Positions 20,996 through 29,514 of a stretch of DNA of 40,974 bases are shown here, piece after piece (position 1 is the first letter of the stretch; each line of letters begins with the position of its first letter). The notes under the pieces are model-generated. The model was not told the origin of the DNA. It saw nothing but the letters and a program-made list of their open reading frames with translations, and searched no databases. The DNA is from Heliobacteriaceae bacterium (GTDB lineage Bacteria > Cyanobacteriota > Vampirovibrionia > Gastranaerophilales > Gastranaerophilaceae), in assembly GCA_031265495.1 (NCBI GenBank), contig JAISCP010000149.1:1-40974 (forward strand). Reading direction: 5' to 3'. The translations under genes were made by a program, and so were the position numbers.

Positions 20996-23755
20996 TTAGA
21001 AATCCCTTGCTGTTATTGTTGCCGTTAAATCCTGATTGTATCTTATATCTGTTATCACGCAGTCATAAATAGTCTGCTGTCCGAGCGTGAATAAATCGCC
21101 GTCATAAAACCACTTGTCTTTTAACCCCTGAATTTCGCCCATTCCTTTGACTATGCAATCATAAGGAATAGGATTAATTCCAATAAATGAGCTTCTGCCG
21201 GAGTTTATAACATCATAAACATTTATAACCGGTCTTTCATTCGTATAATCCAATGAGCGTATTATTATTTTTGCGTTTTCCGGTATATCAACCAAAGAAC
21301 CGATTTTGAAGCCTTTAAGCATGCCGTTTTCGGTTACAACATCATGAATTAATCCGGTTACTTCGTTTTGCATATTCGCCGTGTTGGTAACATAGCACCG
21401 GTCAAGTAATTTAAGGTTTAACCCCTCAAGATTTACTTTAAATTCAAAATTATTACGCTTTGTCTGAATTGTGGTTAGTTTGTAAGTTACATATTTGACT
21501 AATGAAGCCTTATCGCGCACATAGTCGTAATCTTCTTTGACCAGTAAATAATCTTCGTCAGTTGTTCCCTCTTTTGGCGCATCATGCACTGCCCCGTCCC
21601 ACCAGTAAAGCGTAAATTCATCTTCAACCCATTCATCATTATTGACAAAATTAGCTCTGATTGCGCTCGTCACCTTACCGGTTAAGGGTGTCCATACAAA
21701 ACCCCAGCTGTTGTGCTGGTTGAATAACCCCACAGGTACTTTATCCTGATTATCAATAACAATCGTGTGCTTGCCGTTCCATAGAGGTATCATCGTTAAT
21801 TGTGCGTTTCTCAATATCGTGTCAATTATTGCGCCGGTCTTCTTTTCTCCGCTTTCTATGCCGTCCGCCTTGTATTGTTCCTGTTCGCACCATTCATAAG
21901 CCGCAACGAAACTATCATTATCAATATAATTCAGCGGTTCAGGGCGCGGATTTACTAACCGGCTGGTAAGCAGCCAGCGAACAATGGCAGCGGGATTGCT
22001 TGATTTATCAATGGTGTTCCAGTCTGTACCGTTCCATATCGGGATTTTTGCCTCCGCTATATAGTTAAATTTCTGCAAAGTACCGGACAAACCTTTATAT
22101 GCAATAGCTTCAAATCCTATCTGATTAACTTTTGGTAAAATCGCTTCGTTTAGAACAGGTTCGTCCATTCTGAACTGAACTTGGTTAGCGTAAGGAACGC
22201 CTATCTCCATGTTGGTTTTTTCAGCATAATCACCGGAGCGTATTCTTACAATATATTTGCCGGCCGGAACAGTAAACCCTATCATGCCGTAGAACATCTG
22301 GTCAGCTACTCCGATATTTGACGGGCTTTTGAAGGTTACGTTAGAGCCGTTTACTGTTATGCTTGGCGGCACAGATGATTTATTGCCGTCCATATCGCGA
22401 ATATACAACGTTGTTCCCTGTGTGAACGGCACATACTGCCCGTTTGGAGTTTTATACATTATTTCAACAGTGGCGTTTCTTGATTGTCTGTTTGAGCCGT
22501 TTATCTTGTACAATCCTTGCGGGAAGCTGATTATGACGTCAATATCCGTTGTGTTGTCCGGTGACGTTGCAAGGCATTCGCTTGGAGTACCGCCGTATTG
22601 GTTTATGGAATCGTTTACTGTCTGAGTGTCTGTATAATCATCTGTTGTGACAGTTTCGGAAACATACAAAGCGCTTAATTCGTTTGTGCTTTCAACCGCA
22701 TTGCCTCTTGTGGGTGAAATAGGCGCAAATTGCGTTGTAATAAGTTCTGTAATTGTCTGTGATGTGCTTGTAAGGTCATAAGAAGCTGTATTGTTATAGG
22801 TATAAGTATTGCTGCCCTGATTAACAAGCTGTGATGCTGCAATTGTAAAGTTTTGGCTTAATTGTACCTGCACGCCTGCAATTACAACGGTTGAAACCTG
22901 TTGAAACTGCTTTTGTGACCAGTTATTTATATCAACGTTTGTAAATTGAAGTTGGAAATCAATTTTAAGTGTTGCGGATGTGGTACTCTGGTTGTAATAA
23001 ACTATCGCGCTATTATTAACTTGTCCGTCAGGGTTGTAGCTTAATTCTTCGTTTATATCAACCTTTTTAACGTTATCAAAGCCGATAAAATTAGCCGAAC
23101 CTATTGCCTGATTGATGTTGATGTAATCTATTGAATAATCTGAAATAAAAGTATCGCCGAGCTTGAAATCAGAATATACAACGTTGTTGTAGTTGGCTAT
23201 GAAATATTGATACAACTTATTTGAACCCGTGCCGTTGTCAACTCCTATGTAAGGAAATTGTCCGTAGCAGGGGGTTTGCTGTACTCTGCCGAATACTACC
23301 GGTATTATGCCCTTCCCTATGTCATTGCTTGCGCCTTTAAGTTCGGGGTTTGTTGTGCTGGAATATTCTTTACTGCCCGTTGCGCCCGCGTTGCCTACGC
23401 CGCTGAAACCGCCCGCTAGGGCGTAGATGCCGGTGCCGACTGCGGTTACTGCACCTACTAAGGCTATGCCGCCCAATATTGCCAATTGCGTAGTGGTTAG
23501 CCCAAAACCAATGCCGGTAGCACCTACAAGCCAAGCGCCCAACCATGTAAATAAAGCTATTGTAGATGTTGGCTCACCCGGTCTTTCTATAACCTCTATA
23601 TGGTCGCCGTTTTTTAGAAAGTGATACCATTTTAATGGTTTTCCATTAATGTAACAATTTGTGAAGCTTTTAAAGTGCAGAAAAGCAGGGTGAAAATCCC
23701 ACTTTTTTGCAACTACTTCACTTTTGCCTAAGCATTTTTTTACAATTCTTATCAT
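20996..23755 (-). CDS. Tail tip protein of element 2 (TipJ/host specificity-like)
   Basis: A 919-residue protein. Residues about 1-60 form a small ubiquitin-like domain (CYINGKPLKWYHFLKNGDHIEVI), followed by hydrophobic Gly/Ala helices (IALFTWLGAWLVGATGIGF, AVTAVGTGIYALAGG). Then come the hub entry IGKGIIPVVFGRVQQTPCYGQ, beta-rich modules and a conserved-type region with VRWLLTSRLVNPRPEPLNY and FVAAYEWCEQEQY. It closes the tail tip and contacts the host. The layout ubiquitin-like plus hydrophobic segment plus hub is that of TipJ-family proteins. J of element 1 shares the design but little sequence. Confidence 0.8.
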   Translation of the reverse strand: MIRIVKKCLGKSEVVAKKWDFHPAFLHFKSFTNCYINGKPLKWYHFLKNGDHIEVIERPGEPTSTIALFTWLGAWLVGATGIGFGLTTTQLAILGGIALVGAVTAVGTGIYALAGGFSGVGNAGATGSKEYSSTTNPELKGASNDIGKGIIPVVFGRVQQTPCYGQFPYIGVDNGTGSNKLYQYFIANYNNVVYSDFKLGDTFISDYSIDYININQAIGSANFIGFDNVKKVDINEELSYNPDGQVNNSAIVYYNQSTTSATLKIDFQLQFTNVDINNWSQKQFQQVSTVVIAGVQVQLSQNFTIAASQLVNQGSNTYTYNNTASYDLTSTSQTITELITTQFAPISPTRGNAVESTNELSALYVSETVTTDDYTDTQTVNDSINQYGGTPSECLATSPDNTTDIDVIISFPQGLYKINGSNRQSRNATVEIMYKTPNGQYVPFTQGTTLYIRDMDGNKSSVPPSITVNGSNVTFKSPSNIGVADQMFYGMIGFTVPAGKYIVRIRSGDYAEKTNMEIGVPYANQVQFRMDEPVLNEAILPKVNQIGFEAIAYKGLSGTLQKFNYIAEAKIPIWNGTDWNTIDKSSNPAAIVRWLLTSRLVNPRPEPLNYIDNDSFVAAYEWCEQEQYKADGIESGEKKTGAIIDTILRNAQLTMIPLWNGKHTIVIDNQDKVPVGLFNQHNSWGFVWTPLTGKVTSAIRANFVNNDEWVEDEFTLYWWDGAVHDAPKEGTTDEDYLLVKEDYDYVRDKASLVKYVTYKLTTIQTKRNNFEFKVNLEGLNLKLLDRCYVTNTANMQNEVTGLIHDVVTENGMLKGFKIGSLVDIPENAKIIIRSLDYTNERPVINVYDVINSGRSSFIGINPIPYDCIVKGMGEIQGLKDKWFYDGDLFTLGQQTIYDCVITDIRYNQDLTATITARDF

Positions 23756-23810
23756 ATTGTTTCTTTTCTTTTTTGTTTATTTTATAAATTAATTATTGAA
23801 GGAAATTGTG

Positions 23811-24110
23811 ATGAAAAAGATTATTTTTCTTTTGTTTTGTTTATTTTTGCCTGTAAATTTGGCAAGTGCTTTGGGTATCTTATATACCGACACGGTTTAT
23901 CCAATTGCTGCAACCAATTTAAAGCCAAAAAGTGAATTAAAAATGGGTGAGGCTCAATCTGTCAGTATGTACGGCTTGATTGAAACAGGACACGCGGGAA
24001 TTCACAAAGCCGCTGAACACGGGGGGATAACTCAAATTCATTATGTTGATATGAAAGTCAAACGTGTACTATTTTGGAGTGTAAGAACCACACAAGTTTA
24101 TGGAGAATAA
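23811..24110 (+). CDS. TRL-like secreted protein (prophage cargo)
   Basis: The ATG at 23811 follows GAAGGA; an upstream in-frame TTG at 23796 is rejected. A signal peptide is clear (KKIIFLLFCLFLPVNLASA). The mature part GILYTDTVYPIAATN, SMYGLIETGHAGIHKAA and GITQIHYVDMKVKR matches the TRL-like family, small exported proteins of unknown function. It is transcribed against the tail operon, between J and the NlpC/P60 gene, the position where element 1 also carries foreign genes. It precedes the ankyrin gene by four bases and is likely co-transcribed with it. Confidence 0.8.
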   Translation: MKKIIFLLFCLFLPVNLASALGILYTDTVYPIAATNLKPKSELKMGEAQSVSMYGLIETGHAGIHKAAEHGGITQIHYVDMKVKRVLFWSVRTTQVYGE

Positions 24111-24114
24111 AAAT

Positions 24115-24714
24115 ATGAAAAATTTATTAGTTTTATTGGCTTTATTATGTCTCGCAGCACCTGCCGTTGCCCAAACACCGTATAATGTAGATGAGGCTAC
24201 TCATCAGAAATATAAAGCTGAATTAGAAAAAAGGGGTTGGCTTTATGGTTGCACACCACCGAATTGGAGTTTAGTTGAGCCTTTTAGGGGCGGTTTTGTG
24301 TATGCTGCACAACATGATAAAGTTGATATTATGGAGCTGGAAGTTAAGGCTGGGCTTAATCCAGTTGACTGTGGCAATAATCTTGTTACTTCTGTAATTA
24401 TGTTTAACAAAAAGCCAGAGGCTTTAGATTTTTTATTAAAAAATGGCTTTAACCCAGATACAATTTTAATAGATTGTTCTTTTTTAACATTTGCGATTTC
24501 TCGTAAAAATGTAGAGGCTGTAAAAGCATTAATTTATAACGGGGCTAATGTTAATCTTTTGGCAAAGGGTAAATCCCCTTTAAACTACGCCATCAAGAAA
24601 AAACAGCCTGAAATTGTTGCTATGCTTCTTAAAGCCGGTGCTAAGCCTGACGATAAAACTATGAAATTAGTTGAGAAGTCCAAAAACCCGGCAATCAAAG
24701 CGCTTTTTGAGTAG
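24115..24714 (+). CDS. Secreted ankyrin-repeat protein (prophage cargo)
   Basis: The ATG at 24115 is preceded by GGAGAATAAAA; the ATG at 24100 lies before that SD and is not used in my reading. Residues 1-20 form a signal peptide (KNLLVLLALLCLAAPAVAQ). The rest has about four ankyrin-type units, for example FVYAAQHDKVDIMELEVKAG, KPEALDFLLKNGFNP and QPEIVAMLLKAGAKP. Periplasmic or exported ankyrin proteins usually bind a partner protein. With TRL and ORF6N genes it forms a small + strand cargo group inside the minus-strand tail operon. Confidence 0.8.
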   Translation: MKNLLVLLALLCLAAPAVAQTPYNVDEATHQKYKAELEKRGWLYGCTPPNWSLVEPFRGGFVYAAQHDKVDIMELEVKAGLNPVDCGNNLVTSVIMFNKKPEALDFLLKNGFNPDTILIDCSFLTFAISRKNVEAVKALIYNGANVNLLAKGKSPLNYAIKKKQPEIVAMLLKAGAKPDDKTMKLVEKSKNPAIKALFE

Positions 24715-24747
24715 TGATTTTGTGATAAAATAGAGCTGGAGTGAAGC

Positions 24748-25263
24748 ATGGCGAATGATTTAGTATTAATTCAAAATATGATTTATGAAGTGCGCGGGCA
24801 GCGTGTTATGTTAGATAGCGACCTTTCGGCATTATATGAGGTTGAAACCGGCGCATTGAACAGGGCTGTTAAAAGAAACCTAGAGTCTTTCCCTGATGAT
24901 TTTATGTTTCAGCTCACAGAAAATGAGGTTGAAACTTTGAGATGCCATTTTGGCATCTCAAAAGAAGGAAAAGGCGGAAGACGTTATCTGCCTTATGTTT
25001 TTACGGAACAAGGTGTTGCTATGTTATCCAGTGTCTTGAAATCTAAAAGAGCAAGAACGGTTAATATTCAAATTATGCGTGCGTTTGTGTCGTTGCGGCA
25101 TTATGTTCTTTCACAAATGGGAACGACTGAGCAAATCGCGGAACTGCGCAAGCTTTTAATGTTGTACATAGAAAAGAACGACAAGCGTGTTAATGAAATT
25201 ATTCTTGCTTTAAACAACCTTATAGAGCAGCCACGAGAGCCTAAGAAGATTGGGTTTAATTGA
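24748..25263 (+). CDS. ORF6N-domain protein
   Basis: A 171-residue protein, GTGAAGC-ATG context with TGGAG upstream. The ORF6N core is clear: YEVRGQRVMLDSDLSALYEV, LNRAVKRNLESFPDDFMFQL and RRYLPYVFTEQGVAMLSSVL, followed by the MRAFVSLRHY helix and a C-terminal coiled coil (IEKNDKRVNEIILALNNLI). The domain is a DNA-binding module of phages and mobile elements. Just before GGRRYLPY the gene contains a perfect 9-bp palindrome coding for LRCHFGI. It converges with the NlpC/P60 gene, overlapping it by eight bases. Confidence 0.88.
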   Translation: MANDLVLIQNMIYEVRGQRVMLDSDLSALYEVETGALNRAVKRNLESFPDDFMFQLTENEVETLRCHFGISKEGKGGRRYLPYVFTEQGVAMLSSVLKSKRARTVNIQIMRAFVSLRHYVLSQMGTTEQIAELRKLLMLYIEKNDKRVNEIILALNNLIEQPREPKKIGFN

Positions 25264-25600
25264 TTATTTCATAAATCTGCGCTTTAGCCGGTATATCGGC
25301 AACCTGCACACCCGTGCGGGTTTTGTGAATGTACTGTTTGTTGTTTATGGCGTATCCTGCATGCTCGTGACCTAACGCACTCACGTGGACTATGCAGCCC
25401 TCTTGGCAGTCTCTGAGGTCATGCTCTTTATATTTTACGTTGCACAAAAGTCTGCTTTTAAATGACTTATGCGTATCAAATATCGGGTAATCGGGCAGCT
25501 TATGACCTTTTTCCCGCTGAAAAACTCTCTGCACAAAGTGCCAACAATTATTGTAGTCCTCGTCATATTCTTTGTCATTCATGTATCTTAAAAAGTCCAT
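25256..25600 (-). CDS. NlpC/P60-family tail peptidase (gpK-like)
   Basis: A 114-residue protein with intact catalytic layout: C19 in DYNNCWHFVQRVF, H80 in GHEHAGYAINN and H92 in QYIHKTRTGV. This cysteine peptidase should cut wall peptide cross-bridges during genome entry. It follows the two distal tail genes at six bases and precedes the cargo region and J, as expected for a lambda K-type gene. It is better preserved than its element 1 counterpart at 4897. Confidence 0.85.
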   Translation of the reverse strand: MDFLRYMNDKEYDEDYNNCWHFVQRVFQREKGHKLPDYPIFDTHKSFKSRLLCNVKYKEHDLRDCQEGCIVHVSALGHEHAGYAINNKQYIHKTRTGVQVADIPAKAQIYEIIN

Positions 25601-25606
25601 AGAGCC

Positions 25607-26077
25607 TCACTTATAAATATTCGCGAATAACTGGCGGTTATATCTTATTGTGCCGGCGTTTATCTCAAAACAATTACGTATATTAAGCTGTGCGCTTACC
25701 GCTTCGTTTGTTATTGACAGCCCGGTTAACTCAAATTCGCCGCACTCGTAAGTTTCCGCTTCTTCTTTTTCAATGTTCGCAAGTTTTAAGTACAAAAGAA
25801 TATTTTCATTGCTTGAAATAGTTTTTCTTAACTCGTTTGAAACAAGATTATTTACGTTTGCTATAACTATTTGTGTACCCTGCGTTTCTGTCTGGTTCGG
25901 TAGCCGGATGTCAAACGGAAACGGCTGATACGTCTGAGTGTCAACGGTTAGCGGCTTTGTGTCGTTTATGAAATAAAATGTTTCGTCAAAAAGACTATGC
26001 GAAACCTCTATTAACATATTGATTGAACGCCCTAAGCCGCGTGAAAATGCGTTTTTATCAAGTTCAAATCTGCTCAT
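25607..26077 (-). CDS. Tail tip protein, DUF1833-like (gpL position)
   Basis: A 156-residue beta protein starting at ATG that overlaps the previous TGA (ATGA). Features: NMLIEVSHSLFDETFYFINDTKPLT, then YQPFPFDIRLPNQTETQGTQIVIANV and a late ECGEFELTGLSITNEAVSAQLNIRN. The sequence style and position before the NlpC/P60 gene match DUF1833/DUF2163-type hub proteins. It lacks the Cys cluster found in the element 1 homologue. Confidence 0.65.
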   Translation of the reverse strand: MSRFELDKNAFSRGLGRSINMLIEVSHSLFDETFYFINDTKPLTVDTQTYQPFPFDIRLPNQTETQGTQIVIANVNNLVSNELRKTISSNENILLYLKLANIEKEEAETYECGEFELTGLSITNEAVSAQLNIRNCFEINAGTIRYNRQLFANIYK

Positions 26078-26520
26078 AGGAACATAACTCCGTCTTGTAC
26101 TAATACTTTTCTATCATCATTTACAAGTAATACCCGGTCGTCATTTACGGCAAGATATTGCTTATATTTAATTTCCTGCGGTATGAACATCATCTTAATA
26201 CTTATTTGTCTTTTATTTGAAATCGGAACATCTGTGGGTTTATCTATAATCCTTGCAACACGCTCGGTATCTTTCACACAATCAAAATAAGTGAAATTTA
26301 TTGCACCTTGCCGCAAATCATTCTTATACCAATACCAGAAAAATTCTGCGTCTTCTTTGTCTAAAATTATTGTCCCCTGAACGATTTCGCCAATGTCGGT
26401 AAAACGTTCGCGCCGGTACGGCATTCCCGCGTCCGGGTCAACCTCAAGGTGTCCGGCCTGAAATTCGCGCTGCTGGCCTGATAATAAAATCCTGCCCCAT
26501 TCCCATTTTAATGTTGTCAT
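26074..26520 (-). CDS. Distal tail protein (gpM-like position)
   Basis: A 148-residue protein coupled to the tape measure by ATGA. The main part reads like a distal tail/tip beta domain (EVDPDAGMPYRRERFTDIGE, FFWYWYKNDLRQGAINFTYF). The last 30 residues carry a short tandem-like pattern, LAVNDDRVLLVNDDRKVLVQDG, which looks like an internal micro-duplication of a beta hairpin. Placement directly after the tape measure is that of lambda gpM or DUF2460 proteins. Exact family not recognised. Confidence 0.6.
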   Translation of the reverse strand: MTTLKWEWGRILLSGQQREFQAGHLEVDPDAGMPYRRERFTDIGEIVQGTIILDKEDAEFFWYWYKNDLRQGAINFTYFDCVKDTERVARIIDKPTDVPISNKRQISIKMMFIPQEIKYKQYLAVNDDRVLLVNDDRKVLVQDGVMFL

Positions 26521-29408
26521 GCTGCTGCTACTCCGCCATATCCGTTACGGCTCATAGCGCCGCTAAATGCTTCGTTAGAGCGGTCTGAATTCAGATATGA
26601 GTTAAATTCCATAATTTTCATATCAACATCGTTATTAGGTCGTCTGATAGTCTCAATTTTAGCGTTTGTATAGTTATAAACATTGACATTTGCAGGCTGA
26701 TTTTGGGCTTGTACGCCTAAATCACCGTTTTGCATGCGCTTTAAAGGCATTATACTCTCTTTGCCTGCTTCTCCCATAAGTCCGGCGCCGTTTTGCATTG
26801 GGAAGTATGTAGGCTTGTCGACAACTCCGCCCTGCGCGAACGGGATAACATTGCCGCCTTCAAATACTCCGCCTTTGGCAAATTTTCCGGCAAGTCTTGA
26901 TAATGCCATACCGCCCGCTGCGGCTACATTACCCGCGCCGATACCGACACCGGTGGCAGTTGCTGCGACAGGTGCAAGAAAACCGCCTACAAACGGTATC
27001 ATTGCGGTAGTTAAAGCCGCCTGTGAAATTGCCGCCTGCGTTAATGACGCGCCTAACTGCGCCGCCGCTGCCGCTGCCGGAGCCATAGCAGCGCTTGAAG
27101 CTGCCATAGCCGGAGCCGCCGCTATCATTGCCGGAGCCGCTTTAGTGATTGCGGCGGCAAGCAAAGAAGTCCCAGCGCCCGCTTTAACGCTGTCAGCTGC
27201 AAGTGAAGCCATTGGAGCCGCCGCGCCGGTAGTAACGCCTTTAAAGGCTGTCATTCCCATAAACAGTTCTTTAAATTTTTCAACAGCCGGCGCAATAATC
27301 AACGATTTTGTAATTTCCTGCGCCATTGCCTGAAAAGTGTTTATAGCAAGGTTGCTAAACCGCTCAAGAGCGTTTTCACCTTCTTTTAAAGGTGTTGTAA
27401 GCGCCTGTGTGAAGTCATTTTGCAAACTGTTCCAAACGTTGGATAAGTCAAGCCCTTCAAGGCTTTCCATAAAGTTTTGAGTTTGTTTTAGCTGATTTTC
27501 AAGTCCTTTAACGGCGTTTTTCTGCTCGTATATAGCTGCCAGTGAACCGGTTCTATGTATTACCCATTGCGCTGTCAAATCCGCTAATATGCGTTTTTCT
27601 TCCGATAACCTGTAATTCAGCTCATTAAACGGTGATATTTCAATATGCGCCGCCCGTTGGACTTCTTCAAACTTTTTAGTGAGCGCTATAACTTCATTTC
27701 TTGTCCGCTGCGTATTAACCATATCGCCGGAAGCGGCAAAATCGTTAAGTCTTGTTTGCGCAAGCTGTATTTTATGCTGCAATTCCTCAAAAGGATGGAT
27801 TGATATAGATGTTGCATTTTTTAGAGTTTCTATTTTTTTTGTAAGCTCAACCGCGCTTGCTTTTGCTTTTATAAACGGGTCGCTGTCAGGGGCATTAGCA
27901 TAACGCTGCATTATATCCTGCTGTACTTCAAGGTCTTTTCTAAGCTGCTCTACGTAGGTTGTTATGCCTTTTTTGCCTTTAGAGCCATCTCCGCTTGAGT
28001 TTTGAAAGCCTGAACCTTTTTTAGCTGCTGTTGCTACATTTTTCGCTACTTCTTCCTGTAATTTAATCTGTTCTTTTGTCCTGCTTATAGCTGCTTCAAT
28101 TTGTGCAAGTTGTCTTTCAGGAAGATTATTATTTAAGTTATTTGATTTATTACCTTCGATTATTTTTCTATATCTATCAGCTTGTACTTGAAGCCCCTTG
28201 AGAGTTCCTTCATAATTGATGCTAACCGGTTCAGAGAGTTCTATTAATCTCAAGACGGCATCACCGAGTTTAATCATAGCCTTTTGCGCTAATTTTGCAG
28301 CCGGCAAAAACTTATCACCTATTTTTTTAGATATAATTTCCCAATTATCTGCATTTGTTGACATTAAGCCGTTTAATGTCTTTGATTGTTCGTTCATTAA
28401 ACCGTAATAACGGCCGCCCTCGCTTGTTGCCTCTCTCATTGCTTCTTTAACCATTGAAAACGAGATTTGCCCTTTGCTCATTTCATCCTGAAGCTGTGAC
28501 ATTGATTTGCCGGTTTTTTCGGAAATAACTTGCAATGGGTTAAAACCTTGATTAATCATCTGCCGGGCATCTTGACCTAACAGACGCCCCGCTGCGCCGG
28601 CTTGCGCAAATGCAAGCGCTAAATAATCCATTCTTTGTTGGTTGCCGCCGGAAATATCACCAAGAAGCTTTAAATCCTCTATAACATTTTCAGCGCTTTC
28701 ACCAAATCCTAAAAGAGTTTGAGTATTTTTGCTTAAGCCCTGTGTTGTCATAGGCGTAACTTTAGCAAGTTGTATAATTTGGTCGGTTAATTGTTGACCT
28801 AACTCTGCGCTGCCGGTCATTACCCTGAATGATACACTAAGCTGCTCGAATGAAGCTGCTGTATCTATTACTTGTTTAGGTATATTAATCAGAGCATCAC
28901 TGAGTTTTTTCAAACCATAAAGAGCTGCACCCGTTAGAGCAGTTCGTAATTGAATTAAGCTGGCATAGCATAGTTTATTAGATTTAGTATTACCGTCAAC
29001 TGCTAATTTTGCTTGATTTAAAGCATCTTTATTCTTTAAAACCAGTTCCTGAAGCTGCCGGAATTCTTTAGTATTGGTTTTGCCTTGCAAGGCAAGTGTT
29101 CTCAAACCTTCTTCCGCTCCCCTTGTCGCAGTTTGCAGCGCTGCGAATGAACTTTTAGAATCACTAAGCTTTTGAAATTCGTTAAATGTAGCTTGGGCTG
29201 ACTTTCTTACAGCGTCAAGATTTTCCTGTAACTTATATTGGGTTGCAAGTGCATTTTGCGACTTTGTAAAGGCATATTGCGAATTAGTAAGATTTTTAAT
29301 AGCCCGTTCCAGACCGTTAGAAGCAGCGGTAGTATTAGCAAAATCCGCCGCTATTTCTTTAGCGTTACTTTGAAGATATATTACTACTTTTCCGTCTTCT
29401 GTCGGCAC
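26517..29408 (-). CDS. Tape measure protein
   Basis: A 963-residue protein starting at GTG 29408 (AAGGA upstream). Residues about 190-380 hold the tape-measure N-terminal domain (SFRVMTGSAELGQQLTDQII, LLGQDARQMINQGFNPLQVI, EAMREATSEGGRYYGLMNEQ). Coiled coils follow (400-680), then an Ala-rich hydrophobic stretch (about 740-860) and a Gly-rich end with FAKGGVFEGGNVIPFAQGG and LMGEAGKESIMPL. It sets tail length and probably helps DNA cross the membrane. About 1.5 angstrom per residue predicts a tail near 140 nm. Chaperones G/GT are encoded just upstream. Confidence 0.92.
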   Translation of the reverse strand: MPTEDGKVVIYLQSNAKEIAADFANTTAASNGLERAIKNLTNSQYAFTKSQNALATQYKLQENLDAVRKSAQATFNEFQKLSDSKSSFAALQTATRGAEEGLRTLALQGKTNTKEFRQLQELVLKNKDALNQAKLAVDGNTKSNKLCYASLIQLRTALTGAALYGLKKLSDALINIPKQVIDTAASFEQLSVSFRVMTGSAELGQQLTDQIIQLAKVTPMTTQGLSKNTQTLLGFGESAENVIEDLKLLGDISGGNQQRMDYLALAFAQAGAAGRLLGQDARQMINQGFNPLQVISEKTGKSMSQLQDEMSKGQISFSMVKEAMREATSEGGRYYGLMNEQSKTLNGLMSTNADNWEIISKKIGDKFLPAAKLAQKAMIKLGDAVLRLIELSEPVSINYEGTLKGLQVQADRYRKIIEGNKSNNLNNNLPERQLAQIEAAISRTKEQIKLQEEVAKNVATAAKKGSGFQNSSGDGSKGKKGITTYVEQLRKDLEVQQDIMQRYANAPDSDPFIKAKASAVELTKKIETLKNATSISIHPFEELQHKIQLAQTRLNDFAASGDMVNTQRTRNEVIALTKKFEEVQRAAHIEISPFNELNYRLSEEKRILADLTAQWVIHRTGSLAAIYEQKNAVKGLENQLKQTQNFMESLEGLDLSNVWNSLQNDFTQALTTPLKEGENALERFSNLAINTFQAMAQEITKSLIIAPAVEKFKELFMGMTAFKGVTTGAAAPMASLAADSVKAGAGTSLLAAAITKAAPAMIAAAPAMAASSAAMAPAAAAAAQLGASLTQAAISQAALTTAMIPFVGGFLAPVAATATGVGIGAGNVAAAGGMALSRLAGKFAKGGVFEGGNVIPFAQGGVVDKPTYFPMQNGAGLMGEAGKESIMPLKRMQNGDLGVQAQNQPANVNVYNYTNAKIETIRRPNNDVDMKIMEFNSYLNSDRSNEAFSGAMSRNGYGGVAAA

Positions 29409-29436
29409 TTGAAATTTTCCTTATTTTTGTTATAAT
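29409..29436 (+). promoter_or_regulatory. Candidate antisense promoter at the tape measure start
   Basis: TTGAAA (29409-29414), 16-base spacer, TATAAT (29431-29436) on the + strand, opposite to the tail operon. It would drive the tiny frame starting at 29443. It overlaps the SD region of the tape measure gene, so transcription here could interfere with it. Confidence 0.4.
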
Positions 29437-29442
29437 GTAAAT

Positions 29443-29514
29443 ATGAATAAAAAGAATGATTTTTGGATATTATCTTTATTATGGGCTATTTTCTTTGGTA
29501 TTATTGACGCTTAA
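29443..29514 (+). CDS. Possible 23-residue hydrophobic peptide (antisense in the tail operon)
   Basis: ATG six bases after a good -10 box; the product KKNDFWILSLLWAIFF plus GIIDA is a single short membrane helix. It lies in the only gap of the minus-strand tail operon between the GT frame and the tape measure, and its stop overlaps the GT stop. It has no SD and so would rely on leaderless translation. It could be chance, but promoter, start and hydrophobic content agree. Confidence 0.3.
   Translation: MNKKNDFWILSLLWAIFFGIIDA

Noticed and set aside
26734-27333. 199-codon + strand frame opposite the tape measure
   Set aside because: It is Ala/Pro-rich because it mirrors the Ala/Gly-rich tape-measure segment; no SD and a clearly better gene on the other strand.
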